Of a DNA stretch of 64,000 bases, positions 1 through 12,131 are shown in pieces. The stretch spans positions 20,024,757 through 20,088,756 of the forward strand of contig OX392543.1 in NCBI GenBank assembly GCA_947623455.1, read 5' to 3'. Position numbers and translations under genes: made by a program. The notes beneath the pieces are model-generated. The model ran no database searches, was not told the origin of the DNA, and was given only the letters and a program-made list of their open reading frames with translations. This stretch comes from Mimachlamys varia (Eukaryota > Mollusca > Bivalvia > Pectinida > Pectinidae). Numbering within the stretch: the stretch's first letter is position 1; each line of letters begins with the position of its first letter.

Positions 1-510
1 AATGAATGAATGAACATATTTATATCTAAGTTATTTTTTGTTTCTTTAACAAATGATTGGATCATATATTTAAGTTTCGTGACGTCATAACTTAGCTTTT
101 TAAATGTTGTCACTATTAAGGCGAAGTAAGTGATGAACGTGGCGAGAGCAATCGGATTTAAAAAAATATAAAATACGTAGTGTTTGTAGTTCTACACAAT
201 ACATGACGTCAACCATATTAGTATCAAACAATACTTATTGAAGATGTCCTTGAGATATTCTATAGAAACCACAAACAACTTATGTTAATTGAAATCCATA
301 ATGTTATTACTTATTAGCAATCTGACTTTAATAAGTGAAAAGTAAAATTTGAAATGTCATGAAGCCTATTACTGTATCACAACACCTATTTGCAAGAACT
401 GAGTAAAGCAATGAGTTAACTTATAAGACCAGATCTGCGCTATCGTTAGAAGGCAAACACACCAACGTACCCCGTAATTATACAGTAAATCATGCATATA
501 TTACACACAT
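1..510. other. AT-rich non-coding stretch with two CRE palindromes
   Basis: No open frame or repeat family is recognised. It opens with three AATG units (1-12). Two perfect TGACGTCA octamers lie at 80-87 and 204-211; they match the CREB/ATF site, but no promoter can be tied to them. Confidence 0.5.
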
Positions 511-646
511 GGATGATGACCTAACACACACATATGCAGCACCTTGAGATTGAGTAAATATACGGTATGCCGAAACATGAATTAAACTGCACCATACTGA
601 TGCTTTGCCCTCCTAGGACTCTTCAGTGATGCTAGGGGCCAAAAAA
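511..646 (-). mobile_element. Family A element (hammerhead family), copy 1, ribozyme core broken
   Basis: Read on the minus strand it runs from GGCCCCTAGCATCA through CTGAAGAG, a stem II of TCC/GGA, the AT-rich 3' half (TTTCGGCATACCGTA) and ends in GTCATC. The ribozyme region is 589-632. The GAAA box reads CAAA here, which should abolish catalysis. The 5' part of the family, upstream of TTTTGGCCCC, is missing. Confidence 0.75.
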
Positions 647-1230
647 GAATACATGCCTTTAAATTAAATACCTGTTCATAATACGCTTAACCTAAGGAAA
701 CCTAATCAAATATCTAACATTGTTTCTTTTTCTTCCAATATTTATGCTCCCTTCTACATGGTATGAACAAGTAAATATTTTGTTTAGGATTTGCTATATA
801 TTCACCATTCATCAGATTAAAACCCAAATGTGACGGAATGCTCATACGTCAGATTTTCTTCCACAACATCTTGCTTCCATCAAAATCTTTCTGGCGAGGA
901 TTTGTTTAAGATAGGGGCATTTAACCTTACCACTCTCTGTCTAGTTGCTACCGAACTCTGGCTATGATGTAAACAATTTATTTTCAGTACGAACGGGCAG
1001 TCCTTGTCGACTGGATCTGTACAGAAGGTCCAAGCCGACAAGATCTGCTTATACTTTTCTTAAAATGGTTGTTTGTTGTCAAAATTTTAAAGACGATGTA
1101 ACACTCACACGCAAGCTGCACCTTTTAAAAATGACTAGAGAATATGAAGCGTCACCAACACTATCATCAGAACTCAAAATCGATTCAAGTATGGTTAAAA
1201 TATGACCAAAAGGGAAAGATTAATTTACAT
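647..1230. other. Unassigned AT-rich DNA
   Basis: No repeat family, RNA gene or convincing exon is seen. The 86-codon frame at 945-1205 has no recognisable protein features. Confidence 0.5.
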
Positions 1231-1445
1231 TCAGTAATATATACAATATACCGAAAAATTAAGAAAAGTCCATACAGCTGTTCGTTCTTCTAGCACTCCT
1301 CAGTAATATTAGAAGCCAAAGTGAGAATCGAAATGTTCCAAACTAATTTACAAGCAGAAGGCCCATATACGTAAAACCCATTTAATTTATGAATTCAGGC
1401 AAACAAATGTACTGTATACAATTTCAAATAGAGTACTACGAACTC
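1231..1445 (-). mobile_element. Family A element, copy 2, decayed
   Basis: The minus strand keeps the 5' module (GTAGTACTCTATTTGAAATTG, then GGGTTTTACG and CTTCTGCTTG) and the ribozyme region, here CTGAGGAG followed by GAAC in place of GAAA. Stem II is mismatched. The 3' end is lost after the segment matching CGGCATACTGTATC. The bases needed for cleavage are gone. Confidence 0.65.
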
Positions 1446-2992
1446 AGTTTCAAATTGAAAAACCAACATCACCATTACAAAACGAAATCCTTGTCAAACA
1501 AAATCGTAGAACAGTTTTCACGACAACACTCTCTACTCCTAGTAAGTGAAACTTGCATAAATCATAAATCTTATTGTGGTTCTCTGTATCACCATAACCT
1601 CCCCTATCATAATTTATCACCCTAAAACTAAGGCCTATCACCAACCATTTAGATATATCTCGTCCGTACAGCATCCCATCAACAACCGTGAATGTTTATC
1701 ACATACAAATGCCATATCTATATTGGGTTTCAGAGCAGGAATATCAGTTTTAACTGCAATATTATGCATCTTCATGTACATCATGTGTTTCAAACGTACT
1801 TGGAAAAAAGGACTATCATTTTGATAACTTTAAAAATGAGATACCATGTAAAAATTGTCATAAAGTATAAAGATAGCTATGAGTATGTTACTGATAGTGC
1901 ACACAAAATAATCGAAAACTATGTAAAAAAGCACTAGACTAATTAAAATGAAATGAAAAAAAAAAGTAAAATAGAATGAGTAAATATGTGCACTTAATTA
2001 TTTTCTACGTTCCCTCCCGAAAAGTACACATACTTTTAAATTCGCAAAACTTTAAAAGCGGTTTGTGAATACTACATAATTATTTCCGACTTCCTACTCA
2101 CATGGATCCGCTTAATCGGTTTCCTATCACTCTAAGGGGGCCGTACAATGCCGGAACTTTCTGCTAAAACATAAAAGTACAAACTGTTCTTTTTTCTTGA
2201 TATTGAAAATGAAATTATACTTTAACATAATTTTGCTAGTAGGGTAGATATTTCAAAATAAAATACGCCCGAATTATTTTCAAGAAATAGAAAATTAATA
2301 GCACTATTGCTATTGCTTTATTTTAGGGAAGGAATATAACATTTTTTCTTTCATCAGATTAAAACATATCTAGTAATCAATGTTGTTTATGAGTTTAAAA
2401 GATGCAGAAAATGTTTATATAAACTATATAGCATATAACATGTTTAATACCTAAAAAGAAAGTATATATTCTTTTGAAATGAAGGATAATAACTTATAAG
2501 AAGACTGTTTTGTCATGACAAGGTGCATTACACCTTATTCAGTTCAACTTTTGTCATTTTTACATAAATGAAAAATGAAATTCTCGGTTAAGTTGTTGTT
2601 ATATACACATAAATATCTAGCTGTCACTGATTTATATATATTAGAAGTACATGGGTATTTGCCATTTAAGTTTGGAAAGTTTTTCTGCAGTCTGACTCAA
2701 AAACTTAAAAATTTAATAGGTCGATTCTATTTTAAACGAACAATATATGAATTGTGTAATGCAGATTTATATCCAATATTTATTTAAATATATTTTGCAA
2801 ATATTATATGACAGGTTTCATGCTATATTATATATAAAAGTGTTTATTTGATATATTTAAGAAATAGATTGATAATAACTATCTTCTGATAATATTACTA
2901 TGCGTATATGAAAAATTGTAATCTTTAATTCTTCAGTTTTTATTATATTCATATTCTACAGAAAAGTGAAAACAAAAGCGTCTTTTGAACCA
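1446..2992. other. Unassigned AT-rich DNA
   Basis: Short frames only. The frame at 1576-1824 (+) has a hydrophobic run near its end followed by basic residues, as in a membrane segment, but there is no other support for coding. Nothing else is recognised. Confidence 0.5.
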
Positions 2993-3111
2993 AAGTGTGA
3001 TAAAAACCAAGACAGAATATGAAGAAAGGAGAAAATCACTAAGCTGAGTGCATATTAGACAATTATAATGGGGCAAAGACAAGACCAGGTGTTCCAAATA
3101 TGTAAGCGTTA
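2993..3111 (+). repeat. Family B repeat, degenerate copy
   Basis: The clearest match to the other family B copies is GACCAGGTGTTCC followed by GTAAGCGTTA at 3083-3111. The left part is only weakly similar. The copy sits just before the 127-bp satellite. Confidence 0.45.
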
Positions 3112-3194
3112 GTTATGTTTATACTGGTAAATATTTTAAACTGTTACTATGACGCGTCAAAACAATCGATAGGTATTGTGTTTCTGTCATGTTT

Positions 3195-4204
3195 ATAAAT
3201 CTATGTATATAGGGTTTACTTTCTGTTACTAGTCTGTATTATGAAAAGGACTTTTCACGTTTTGAATCATACAAAGTGATGTATTTATATTTTGAATATA
3301 ACATATTACTGTCTTGTTAAGTAATTTATATGTTTATAGGGTTAACTTTCTGTTACTAGTCTGTGTTATGAAAAGGACTTTTCACGTTTTGAATCATACA
3401 CAGTGATGTATTTATATTTTGAATATAACATATTACTGTCTTGTTAAGTAATTTATATGTTTATAGGGTTAACTTTCTGTTACTAGTCTGTATTATGAAA
3501 AGGACTTTTCACGTTTTGAATCATACAAAGTGATGCATTTATATTTTGAATATAACATATTTCTGTCTTGTTAAGTAATTTATATGTTTATAGGGTTAAC
3601 TTTCTGTTACTAGTCTGTGTTATGAAAAGGACTTTTCACGTTTTGAATCATACAAAGTGATGTATTTATATTTTGAATATAACATATTTCTGTCTTGTTA
3701 AGTAATTTATATGTTTATAGGGTTAACTTTCTGTTACTAGTCTGTGTTATGAAAAGGACTTTTCACGTTTTGAATCATACAAAGTGATGTATTTATATTT
3801 TGAATATAACATATTTCTGTCTTGTTAAGTAATTTATATGTTTATAGGGTTAACTTTCTGTTACTAGTCTGTATTATGAAAAGGACTTTTCACGTTTTGA
3901 ATCATACACAGTGATGTATTTATATTTTGAATATAACATATTACTGTCTTGTTAAGTAATTTATATGTTTATAGGGTTTACTTTCTGTTATTAGTCTGTA
4001 TTATGAAAAGGACTTTTCACGTTTTGAATCATACAAAGTGATGTATTTATATTTTGAATATAACATATTACTGTCTTGTTAAGTAATGTATATGTTATAG
4101 GGTTAACTTTCAGTTACTAGTCTGTATTATGAAAAAGACTTTTCAGAAGACTATTCACGTTTTGAATCATAAATGTGGATGTATTTACATTTTTAATATA
4201 ACAT
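3195..4204 (+). repeat. 127-bp satellite, eight units
   Basis: The anchor TTCTGTTACT recurs at 3221, 3348, 3475, 3602, 3729 and 3856, with one-base variants at 3983 (TTCTGTTATT) and 4109 (TTCAGTTACT), a spacing of 127 bp (126 at the last step). Each unit carries two hairpin motifs: GAAAAG-GA-CTTTTC and TTATATT-TTG-AATATAA. Units differ at a few diagnostic positions (GTATT/GTGTT, CAAAG/CACAG, TTACTG/TTTCTG). The last unit is the most diverged and has a short insertion near 4143. Homogeneous centre and diverged edge are typical of spread by unequal exchange. Confidence 0.95.
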
Positions 4205-5084
4205 ACGAGGCAATACATGCGCTGAGAGGAAAGGAAGATATCTATTTCACTGTATTTTAACTAAACTAATAACTCTGATACCTAGATATATACCTTACTT
4301 CATGTATAATCCGCACAAACTTTAGTTAGTTTCTAACCCGAAGGAAACTTCTTTAAACCTAATTAGATGTGAGAGAAATGGTTTGACGTGGATTTTTCTG
4401 TATTAATGGGGTATGTATTATTATTACATGCTTTTCAACATAGATTTGTGGTAAACTGCCAACTGATTTTCCCTGTAAACACCTACAGAAATTTTGATCT
4501 CTGTAGTAAATTTGACAACTGACTAGGCTTATACATCATGCATGGTGCTATTTGTTATAGGATGTTGTAGACCCCTCCCAGCGAAACCACGTGGTACATC
4601 ACAAATGATTGAGAGTAATGTCTATATTTCTCTACCTCCTGTTAATTAACTATCTCCATTAAATATACAACTCCATAAAGCTTTCGTTCTATTTGTGCGT
4701 ATAAACGAGTGATAATCCCACAGATACAAGGTATTTAAATAACCCGTCGTAATTGAATATCACAACTTTGACCACCATTTATATGCAAGCATTTAATTTC
4801 TATTCATAACCAACGAAATCCGATGGAGAAGCAATTTTCTCGTTCGTTATGACAGGTCCTAGTTACCCCTGACATTGGTACTGTAAATCTATCATTATAG
4901 CATGTGACGAAAGGATTATCCCTAAACAAAATCAACACTCCATCTCTCTACCAAATCGATAGGCGACCTATATCGTCACGAATCTACACCGACGCTAGAC
5001 ACATGGAAATGTCGGTGTCCGTCGCCATATTTAAAACGAAGAGCAACCATATTAATGTATTGATGTTACTGTTCCCTTTGGACG
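4205..5084. other. Unassigned DNA between satellite and candidate transcript
   Basis: No repeat family is seen. A small inverted repeat, ACACCGAC (4986-4993) with GTCGGTGT (5011-5018), lies inside an unrecognised 68-codon frame (4904-5110, +). Confidence 0.4.
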
Positions 5085-5650
5085 AGAACGACAGTTTAAT
5101 GATTTATTAGACTGACATATAGCAATGATCACAGATTTGTGTGGAATAAAAAGATGTAGACAGTGTACATATATATACATAAGATGTATAGACATTTTTT
5201 TTCATATATAGAATTGCCAACAGCTTTCCAAATCCTGATCGGAGGGAAAATCGATCAATACAGAGAAAAGGAGCTACTTCATCAGGCATTCATGAAAAAA
5301 TGGTTAATACAATTTTAAAATATAGAGTAAGCAGTGATTTCGTTACATGTATACATATGTTTGCATATTTACGCAATCCATATGGTAGAAACCGGATGAC
5401 AATTGACCTGTCAACCCTAGAAAGGCATGAGGGTACACCACATGACAACCACCCAGACAATGTTATTACAGGCTTGTGATACAACAGATAAAAACCTACC
5501 TGTGGGACATGGTAACTATCGATTCTGTATCCCCCTCTTGGTCGGCCCCGGCAGCTGACAAGGGGCAGAAGAAGGGCTAACAATCATAATGACGATATCC
5601 CTAATAATATGTACTTACAGACCGTGATGGTGCTGGAAACCGTGAAGCAT
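5085..5650 (-). CDS. Candidate three-exon small transcript encoding about 39 residues
   Basis: Not recognised as any known protein. Exon 1 (coding 5650-5619) starts with an ATG at 5650-5648 and ends at a strong donor, GTAAGT. Exon 2 (5554-5500, 55 nt) follows a pyrimidine-rich acceptor ending TTGTCAG and ends at CACAG/GTAGGT. Exon 3 begins at 5234 after TTTTCCCTCCGATCAG and reads to a TGA at 5204-5202. Phases agree: exon 1 ends with two bases of a codon, exon 2 supplies one and then 18 whole codons, and exon 3 starts in phase 0. The peptide has a His-rich start (MLHGFQHHHG), a basic middle (CRGRPRGGYR) and the end DLESCWQFYI. An AATAAA signal lies about 95 nt past the stop. It could be a small secreted or cytosolic peptide, a long non-coding RNA, or chance. 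The splice logic is seen directly; expression is inference. Confidence 0.35.
5103..5108 (-). terminator. Poly(A) signal AATAAA for the candidate minus-strand transcript
   Basis: TTTATT on the plus strand gives AATAAA on the minus strand, 94 nt after the candidate stop codon. Cleavage would fall near 5080-5090. In AT-rich DNA this hexamer also arises by chance. Confidence 0.35.
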
Positions 5651-6450
5651 TGTTACTCGGTTAGAACCAAGTCATCGGGAAGCATATCCGGAGATACCCA
5701 GCTGGTTCAATATTAGGAAAGCCTGAATAGGTCGGTTCACCATTAATAGAAAACAAACCCGGCAGATGAATATAGCATTGTTTGTTGTCACAGAGCTGCC
5801 AGTTCCCGCCTGATGAGACGCACGCTCCACAAGCACGCGGCGCGACACTGCCTTGAATCCAGGGGGCGACAACGAAGACAACGTAACACACGGCAAGTCG
5901 GGAGACTCAGTGTTCTGGATACTTGACGTATCAAGTCTAATGTCTTATGGAAAACGAGTCGGTGAGAATGAAGGCTAAGCAGGATTTAACCAGGGATGAT
6001 CAGCCCGACATAGGCAAAGCAATTGCTAGTTGTATGTCTCTGAGGGAAAATCAATCGTGTCCTGTGTAGCACCTGTGCCTTGTCTCTCAGCAATCACCCA
6101 GCTATCGCCACGCACAGCTCTGATTGGAACCTGGCAATTAACGGACATAGAAACACCAGAACAACGTTGTCACACGAGAAAAAATGGCGAGCTGAATTTA
6201 CGAGCGCGCGTGGACTTTCCCGCCTAGCATCTGTTGTTGGTCAGAAGGAGGTGATAATACTACGGTCACTGGTGTGGCCAACATGTTTTTAGGCCATGAC
6301 GTCATTTTGTTAGATCGATGACCACTAGAGTGTCACTAGGCATAGGAACTCGGAGGACATTGTCCGGTATTGGTGGCACTAAAAACCAGAATCACATCTC
6401 GTAACGATATTGATCCGGATGTGGCTTAAAATGAAAGACCGGAAATAACA
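5651..6450. other. GC-raised block upstream of the candidate minus-strand transcript
   Basis: This stretch is less AT-rich than its surroundings and has several CpG-containing runs. It holds an ATTGG (reverse CCAAT) near 6122 and a TGACGTCA at 6297-6304. A minus-strand frame at 5661-5891 has a cysteine cluster (ACGACVSSGG then CDNKQC) but no family I can name. The block would suit a promoter or 5' untranslated region for the candidate at 5085-5650; that role is inference. Confidence 0.3.
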
Positions 6451-9103
6451 AAAGATATTTTTTTGTTCGTTTCCAGTTATATTAGCACCCACAGGATTGT
6501 TATCAATGAATCTGTTACTATCCATGTAACAGGATACAGACCACGTGATGTAAAAAAAAATTGTATCAGGTTTCCAAATACGTCACATTTCCAGTTTTCG
6601 ATGTTTTACATTTGTCAACAAACATGTTGCCTGTCTTTATGTCCAATGTTAAGCATACTGTGTACAGTAACACAACGCCTCATAAAAAATGCTTTTAAAC
6701 AATAAAAAACGTCGATACGGGCCTGGTCTGTCAGATTTGATCACGGAGACAAATCACTGACCACTTCTTCGGTATCAGTATATAGACCTCAGGGGATCGT
6801 TCTACACTTGTATAATACAAATATCCCGAACACCAGGTCCTTGTCCTGTATCTTTGCCTGGCTCCCTAGGGACCCGTTTAGACGTGTGCTATTGAGAATA
6901 GCGTCGGACCGGTAATGTGGACAACTGTACAAACATACCCTGGAGAGTCAGCACGTCATCTCAATCGACCATTTCCCCCGAAAACGTCCATTATATGGAG
7001 ACTGATTTAAGTAGTATAATTCTCGTGTGTAAATGTATATGTTTGTCCACTTATCACTTACCACAAAACACATACTATATCAGATTGGTACATTAATACG
7101 TGTTTTCCCCTTATGGTTCTGGATGACAAAGACTCTTTAAAACATTCAATTAACCACGACATGGCACTGTCATCACTTAAGTATTTTACGTCCATTGAAA
7201 CTTTCGACCTAAATAGGCTTTCAGTGTCGTGACATCATTTGAAAAATAGTATTGCGTCTTGGTTGAATTTTCTACTTAAGTAGAATGCAGACAATGTGCA
7301 TTAAATATCCGGCGGCGTTAGCTTTGAGAATGGATGGTTTAGGAGCCATTCGATATTGGTTGGATATCGGTCGTAGGAGCAATCCGTCACAAGCTCTGAC
7401 CAAGTCTACAATCAATGTCTGCGGGGAAAAAAGCTAATATTACTAGAATAATTATTCTGGAAATGTCAAGAAATCTTCCAATTTCTTGATAAAAATGTCA
7501 TTTCACTACATTGAATGAGTGGATGCGGAGCGTCAGTATATCCAATTTATCGTTACAGAAGTCAGTCCAGCGCACTCATCAGGGTCGGCAGATAGGCAAA
7601 CCTTTTAGCTAACTCGGGTTGAATAAAGAATGCTCATGCTGGTGTGGTCAAATGAAATCTCGTTTATTAACGTCATTCACGTGATTGCGTTTTGGCACGC
7701 GCTATGGAACAGCCACACGTACAAATCTAAACATATCAAGTGATTCTCCCCACTCTTAAGGGCTTGACTCGGTGTAAGTGGAGCAGAGAAAACCAGCCTC
7801 GCTAAATGCAATGAAAATTCTACTCAACATATGCTCCATAACACCAACACTCTGATATGATTTCTTCAATGGTTTCCATCTTGACCAGATCCGCCGTTAT
7901 CGACTGGGCCCGATACGTAAACAAAATTACATTTACGTTGGGGCACAGGAGGTGAAGGTTCGTGAGGGAGAGGCCCCCATTCAAACAAAGGTTAACGTTC
8001 TGTTGAAAGGGGATCCGAAAGGGGGGGGGCGAAATTACACAAAAATGACAAATATTGTTCAATATTTTTATCAGATTAGTCAAAGACATCAATCAAAAAT
8101 GTATTATTCATTTATTTAGATTTTTATCAAACGGTGGTTGAGTATGTTTACATCGGTTCTAGTTTTATACATTACGTATATATGTACTTGATATACGAGT
8201 GCAGACAGATTCACAGGTAGCTCTTCCTTTTATTGAACACGGTATATATAAATCTTTATACATTTCCTGTAAATTCCTATTCTATTATTTTCGGTAATGC
8301 GTAGACTTTACATTTCAAAGCACGAAAATCTTGCTGAACAATATATCTAAAGGGGAATAATAACGACTTTTAGACTATAAAAATAACATATAACGCTTTG
8401 AGAGAATTTTAACTCTGTGTTAATTTGGTTAAGAAACATATGTGTTAATGATGTACAATCGCTATCAAAAGCTTTTATAGTAAACAATTGTTTTAAGTTG
8501 AGACATTTCACAACGATCTGTACAAAATGTGAAAGAAAGTTTCGGGCACAAATTGATTAAAACACTTTCCGAAAGAAAAAGACGGTGATATTCCATGCAT
8601 AATAAATTAATTAGTAAAGCGTTAATGAGGAAAAAACGGAAAGAAGATGTTAGGGAATATAAACAAAAGTGAGAGATGATACTGAACAAGCTAGAAATGT
8701 TTAAATTTGCTGAATCAAGACTAGAACTGTTGATAAAACACTTGTATTTGTGTAAACAAGATGTATTTGTTAATATTGTCTACGAAATGTTACAAATGTT
8801 TAATTATTTGCTCTATTAGTTATTTTCGCTTCTAAAAAAGCGCCAACCATATTCTGCGCTTACTATGACGTAGGCGTTTTTAATAGGAGTCAAAGAGCGC
8901 TCTTACTTTTGAACTAAGCACAATCTACAGTGTACATCCAATATATACACGTACAGTGAGCTTTGGCCTTGCCGTGACAAACGTTTTCTGTGGCTTTCAG
9001 GTGTATAAAAACAAAGTGATCACACTGACAAAAAGCTACCGAGAATACGCCCAGGAGTGTAATTGTTATCACAGTGAGGAACGGTATCTTAAAACCAAAA
9101 CCA
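6451..9103. other. Unassigned DNA
   Basis: Only short frames are present and no repeat family was matched. A run of nine G lies near 8020. Frames at 7820-8092 and 8914-9177 (both minus) have no recognisable features. Confidence 0.45.
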
Positions 9104-9211
9104 GGGAATAACAAAGCGTCAACAAAGCCATAATCTAAAAATAAAATGCGAGCACGTAGACCCTTGAAAAAGTACAAGAGAATAAGACCAGGTGTTCTGG
9201 AACAGTAAGCA
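9104..9211 (+). repeat. Family B repeat, partial copy
   Basis: Shared blocks in order are AAAGCGTCAACAAAGCCATAA, GAGACCC-type bases, TGAAAAAGTACAAGAGAATA and GACCAGGTGTTCTGG, ending at AGTAAGC. The copy stops before the second half of the family's long inverted repeat. Confidence 0.75.
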
Positions 9212-10880
9212 CATTTTGTTGGTCAAAACGTTTCCTCATTAATTGTGAATATTTTTTTTTATAAAAGTCATAATTCATACATATCTTAAACAATTAGTTC
9301 TTTAATATACATTATTTATTATGTCATATTTAAAATTTTACGGATATTTAATTATTAATTTAACCATATCTTAAATTTCACACATATGTCTATCTTAAAC
9401 TTTAACTTCTTGCAGGAGTGAAGTGAAAAATGTAGAACATATGACTTTACCTCTAGCAACATTGAACACTGATATTTTTGCTACAAAATAGAGTGAATTG
9501 ATTGCTTCAGGGTTAACGAGGCAGCTGAAACTTGCTTTTTAATTTGCTCGCCCCTCTTTGTTTTCGAAACAAGTCGTTACCGGATTCTATTTTCTATCGA
9601 ATTAAAAACAAACAAACATGTTTTTCCTCTTGGGATAATTTAATTTTAATACTAATTTCGTGAAAAATTTACGAGGCACCCAGCAGAGGCTAAGCTCATG
9701 ATTTAGCTGTGCTGTGCGGGAACCGACGGTTGCTCGATTGTTTTCGCGATCAGCGAGTACAAGGCTATGTATTGATGTGTATTGGGTGTTCTATTATATG
9801 TCCTATTTATTGGATGTTTATTAGTATTTTTTCGAGAAGATTGCTATTCTGTTGTCGAATTTATACTCTAGATATGTTTATTAAATTATTTACATCGGTT
9901 CCAGTCCATGAAATCTGATTAATTGCGTTCGCAGTACAATGTCCCTATCCGTGTTTCACTATAAGCTTGACGAAGCGTGAAATCCGTACATCTTGTAGTA
10001 GATTGTGAATTAACGTGAATGCTAGTTTATATCGATTCCGTACGATTAACCTAGTATACACGATACCACAAGCTATATTGTGATTGTTTAGTAGTGTTCT
10101 GTGCCGTATAGAATGCAATTTTTTCTCAAAAGTTTCTCTCGACAATAGTGCAGTTAGATTTGAAAAGAGTTTCTCCTCAGTACAGATATACGCATTACTA
10201 AATATTCATAAAATATTTGACATTATAAACCAAAATATTAGAAATCTTAATTTTTAGAATATTCAAATGAATTATGATCTTTTTTTTTTTTTACATTCAT
10301 AATTAAAGGGGTTATATTTCGCATCTACGAAAAACAGATATGTATATAACATAAAGATTTCAGAGAATTTCATTACACAATTTTGAAATTTATAAAATAT
10401 AAAAACTAAAAAACAAGGTAATATTTTTTGTGTATTTATATATTAAATGTAGATACCTATAAACATATTTCATATGAATATAATTATAACACAGACTTTT
10501 TGATATAAGGCATATATATGTGTATACATTTGTACTTAACTAAATATTTCAACATATAAACATACTAATATCCGCTTGTCTTACATTAATATAGTACAAT
10601 GTATCACATCTGTTGGAGTACGTAGACTCACGGTACAGTTACAGCACGTGTATAAACAAATACAATGTACCAGAAGTTTCAGCATTCACAGACACAACAT
10701 TGATAACCGCTCACAGACATACGATGTCGTGTAGCATGCTATTCTGGAGTGACAAATAATGATGCGTCTAGATAAGGATACGAGTATCCTACTACAGACC
10801 CAGACTTGCCAACAGAAATCGTTTAGGAAACTTATTGTGCAATAAATAGCCACAGCATGTTGTAATTATGAACCGTCACG
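9212..10880. other. Very AT-rich unassigned DNA
   Basis: Contains a poly(T) run near 10280 and many TATA-like words. No exon, RNA gene or known repeat family is seen. Confidence 0.45.
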
Positions 10881-11055
10881 GTTTCCGTATTCTTCGTTTA
10901 CGGAAAACGCCGATAGTTTCCGTATTTCTCTTCTACGGAAAATATCGATAGTTTCCGTATTTCTTTTTTACGCAAAACACCGATAGTTTCCGTATTTCTC
11001 TTTTACGGAAAACGCCGATAGTTTCCGTATTTCTCTTTTACGGAAAACGCCGACG
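10881..11055 (+). repeat. 35-bp hairpin-forming tandem repeat, five units
   Basis: Five adjoining 35-bp units begin at 10881, 10916, 10951, 10986 and 11021. Each starts GTTTCCGTA and holds TACGGAAA (TACGCAAA in unit 3), so TTTCCGTA and TACGGAAA form an 8-bp stem around a pyrimidine-rich loop, followed by an ACGCCGATA-type spacer. Changes cluster in the loops and spacers; stems are nearly constant. Confidence 0.95.
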
Positions 11056-11065
11056 TAAATCATTA

Positions 11066-11084
11066 AAGCAATCAATCAATCAAT
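11066..11084 (+). repeat. Short AATC microsatellite
   Basis: CAATCAATCAATCAATCA directly follows the 35-bp array, separated by a few bases. Confidence 0.8.
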
Positions 11085-11203
11085 CACATTTTCACGTATA
11101 TTATACCAATTACTAAATCTGAAGAAACAAAAATCGCATCCACACACACCCAATTCCAATTATACATGTATATATACTTGTGAAATCATCAATTGTAACG
11201 AAG

Positions 11204-11211
11204 TGACGTCA
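11204..11211. promoter_or_regulatory. CRE-type palindrome TGACGTCA
   Basis: A perfect TGACGTCA octamer lies between the two tandem arrays. No promoter context is visible. Confidence 0.25.
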
Positions 11212-11317
11212 CAAATAACATGTCTCATATATTAACTATATACACATTTGTTTGTTCTTTTGGTATTAAGTTTGAGATAGACTCAGACCTTGTGGTTAAA
11301 CAAAATCAGTAAACACA

Positions 11318-12042
11318 TATGACCACATTGGAACTCATAGATCACGTAGGATCACAAAGGATCACAAAGGATCACATAGAATCATATAGGATCACATATA
11401 ATCCCATTGATCACATTGGGCCGCATATGATCGCATAGGATCTCATAGAATCAAATAGAATCATGTAGGATCACATTGGGCCGCATATGATCGCATAGGA
11501 TCTCAAAGGATCACATAAGATTACATAGGATCACATAGAATCACATAGGATCACATAGGATCACATACATAGGATCACATACATAGGATCACATAGGATC
11601 ACATAGGATCACATAGAATCACATAGGATCACATACATAGGATCACATAGGATCACATACATAGGATCACATACATAGGATCACATAGGATCACATAGAA
11701 TCACATAGGATCACATACATAGGATCACATAGGATCACATAGGATCACATACATAGGATCACATACATAGGATCACATAGAATCACATAGGATCACATAG
11801 AATCACATAGGATCACATAGGATCACATAGGATCACATACATAGGATCACATAGGATCACATAGGATCACATAGGATCACATACATAGGATCACATAGGA
11901 TCACATAGGATCACATACATAGGATCACATACATAGGATCACATAGGATCACATAGAATCACATAGGATCACATAGGATCACATAGGATCACATACATAG
12001 GATCACATAGGATCACATAGGATCACATAGGATCACATTGGA
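11318..12042 (+). repeat. GGATCACATA minisatellite (10- and 14-bp units)
   Basis: Head-to-tail GGATCACATA units alternate irregularly with a 14-bp form, GGATCACATACATA. The left edge is degenerate and includes a 60-bp duplication (CATTGGGCCGCATATGATCG at 11413 and 11473). The centre, 11520-12030, is almost uniform. A GATC occurs in nearly every unit. The right edge is cut by a family A fragment at 12046. Confidence 0.97.
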
Positions 12043-12045
12043 TTG

Positions 12046-12131
12046 TGATGCAGTTTAATTCATTTTTTCGGCATACTGTATTTATTACTAAATTTAAGAG
12101 GTGCAGCATATTTGTGTGTTAGGTCATCACT
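12046..12131 (+). mobile_element. Family A element, copy 3: 3' fragment starting at the predicted ribozyme cleavage site
   Basis: Similarity to the family starts at TGATGCAGTTTAATTC, which is the base directly after the predicted hammerhead cleavage point (GUA/UGAUGC). It continues through TTCGGCATACTGTA, ATTACTAAATTTAAGAGG and TGCAGCATA to GGTCATC. Nothing of the ribozyme core or 5' half is present. Minisatellite sequence lies on both sides. Confidence 0.85.

Noticed and set aside
1576..1824. Frame with a hydrophobic, membrane-like segment
   Set aside because: Only one hydrophobic run in AT-rich DNA; no start context, splice sites or family resemblance.
5661..5891. Cysteine-bearing minus-strand frame as an extracellular domain exon
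   Set aside because: The cysteine spacing does not fit a thrombospondin type 1 or other repeat that I could check, and a second frame is open over the same bases.
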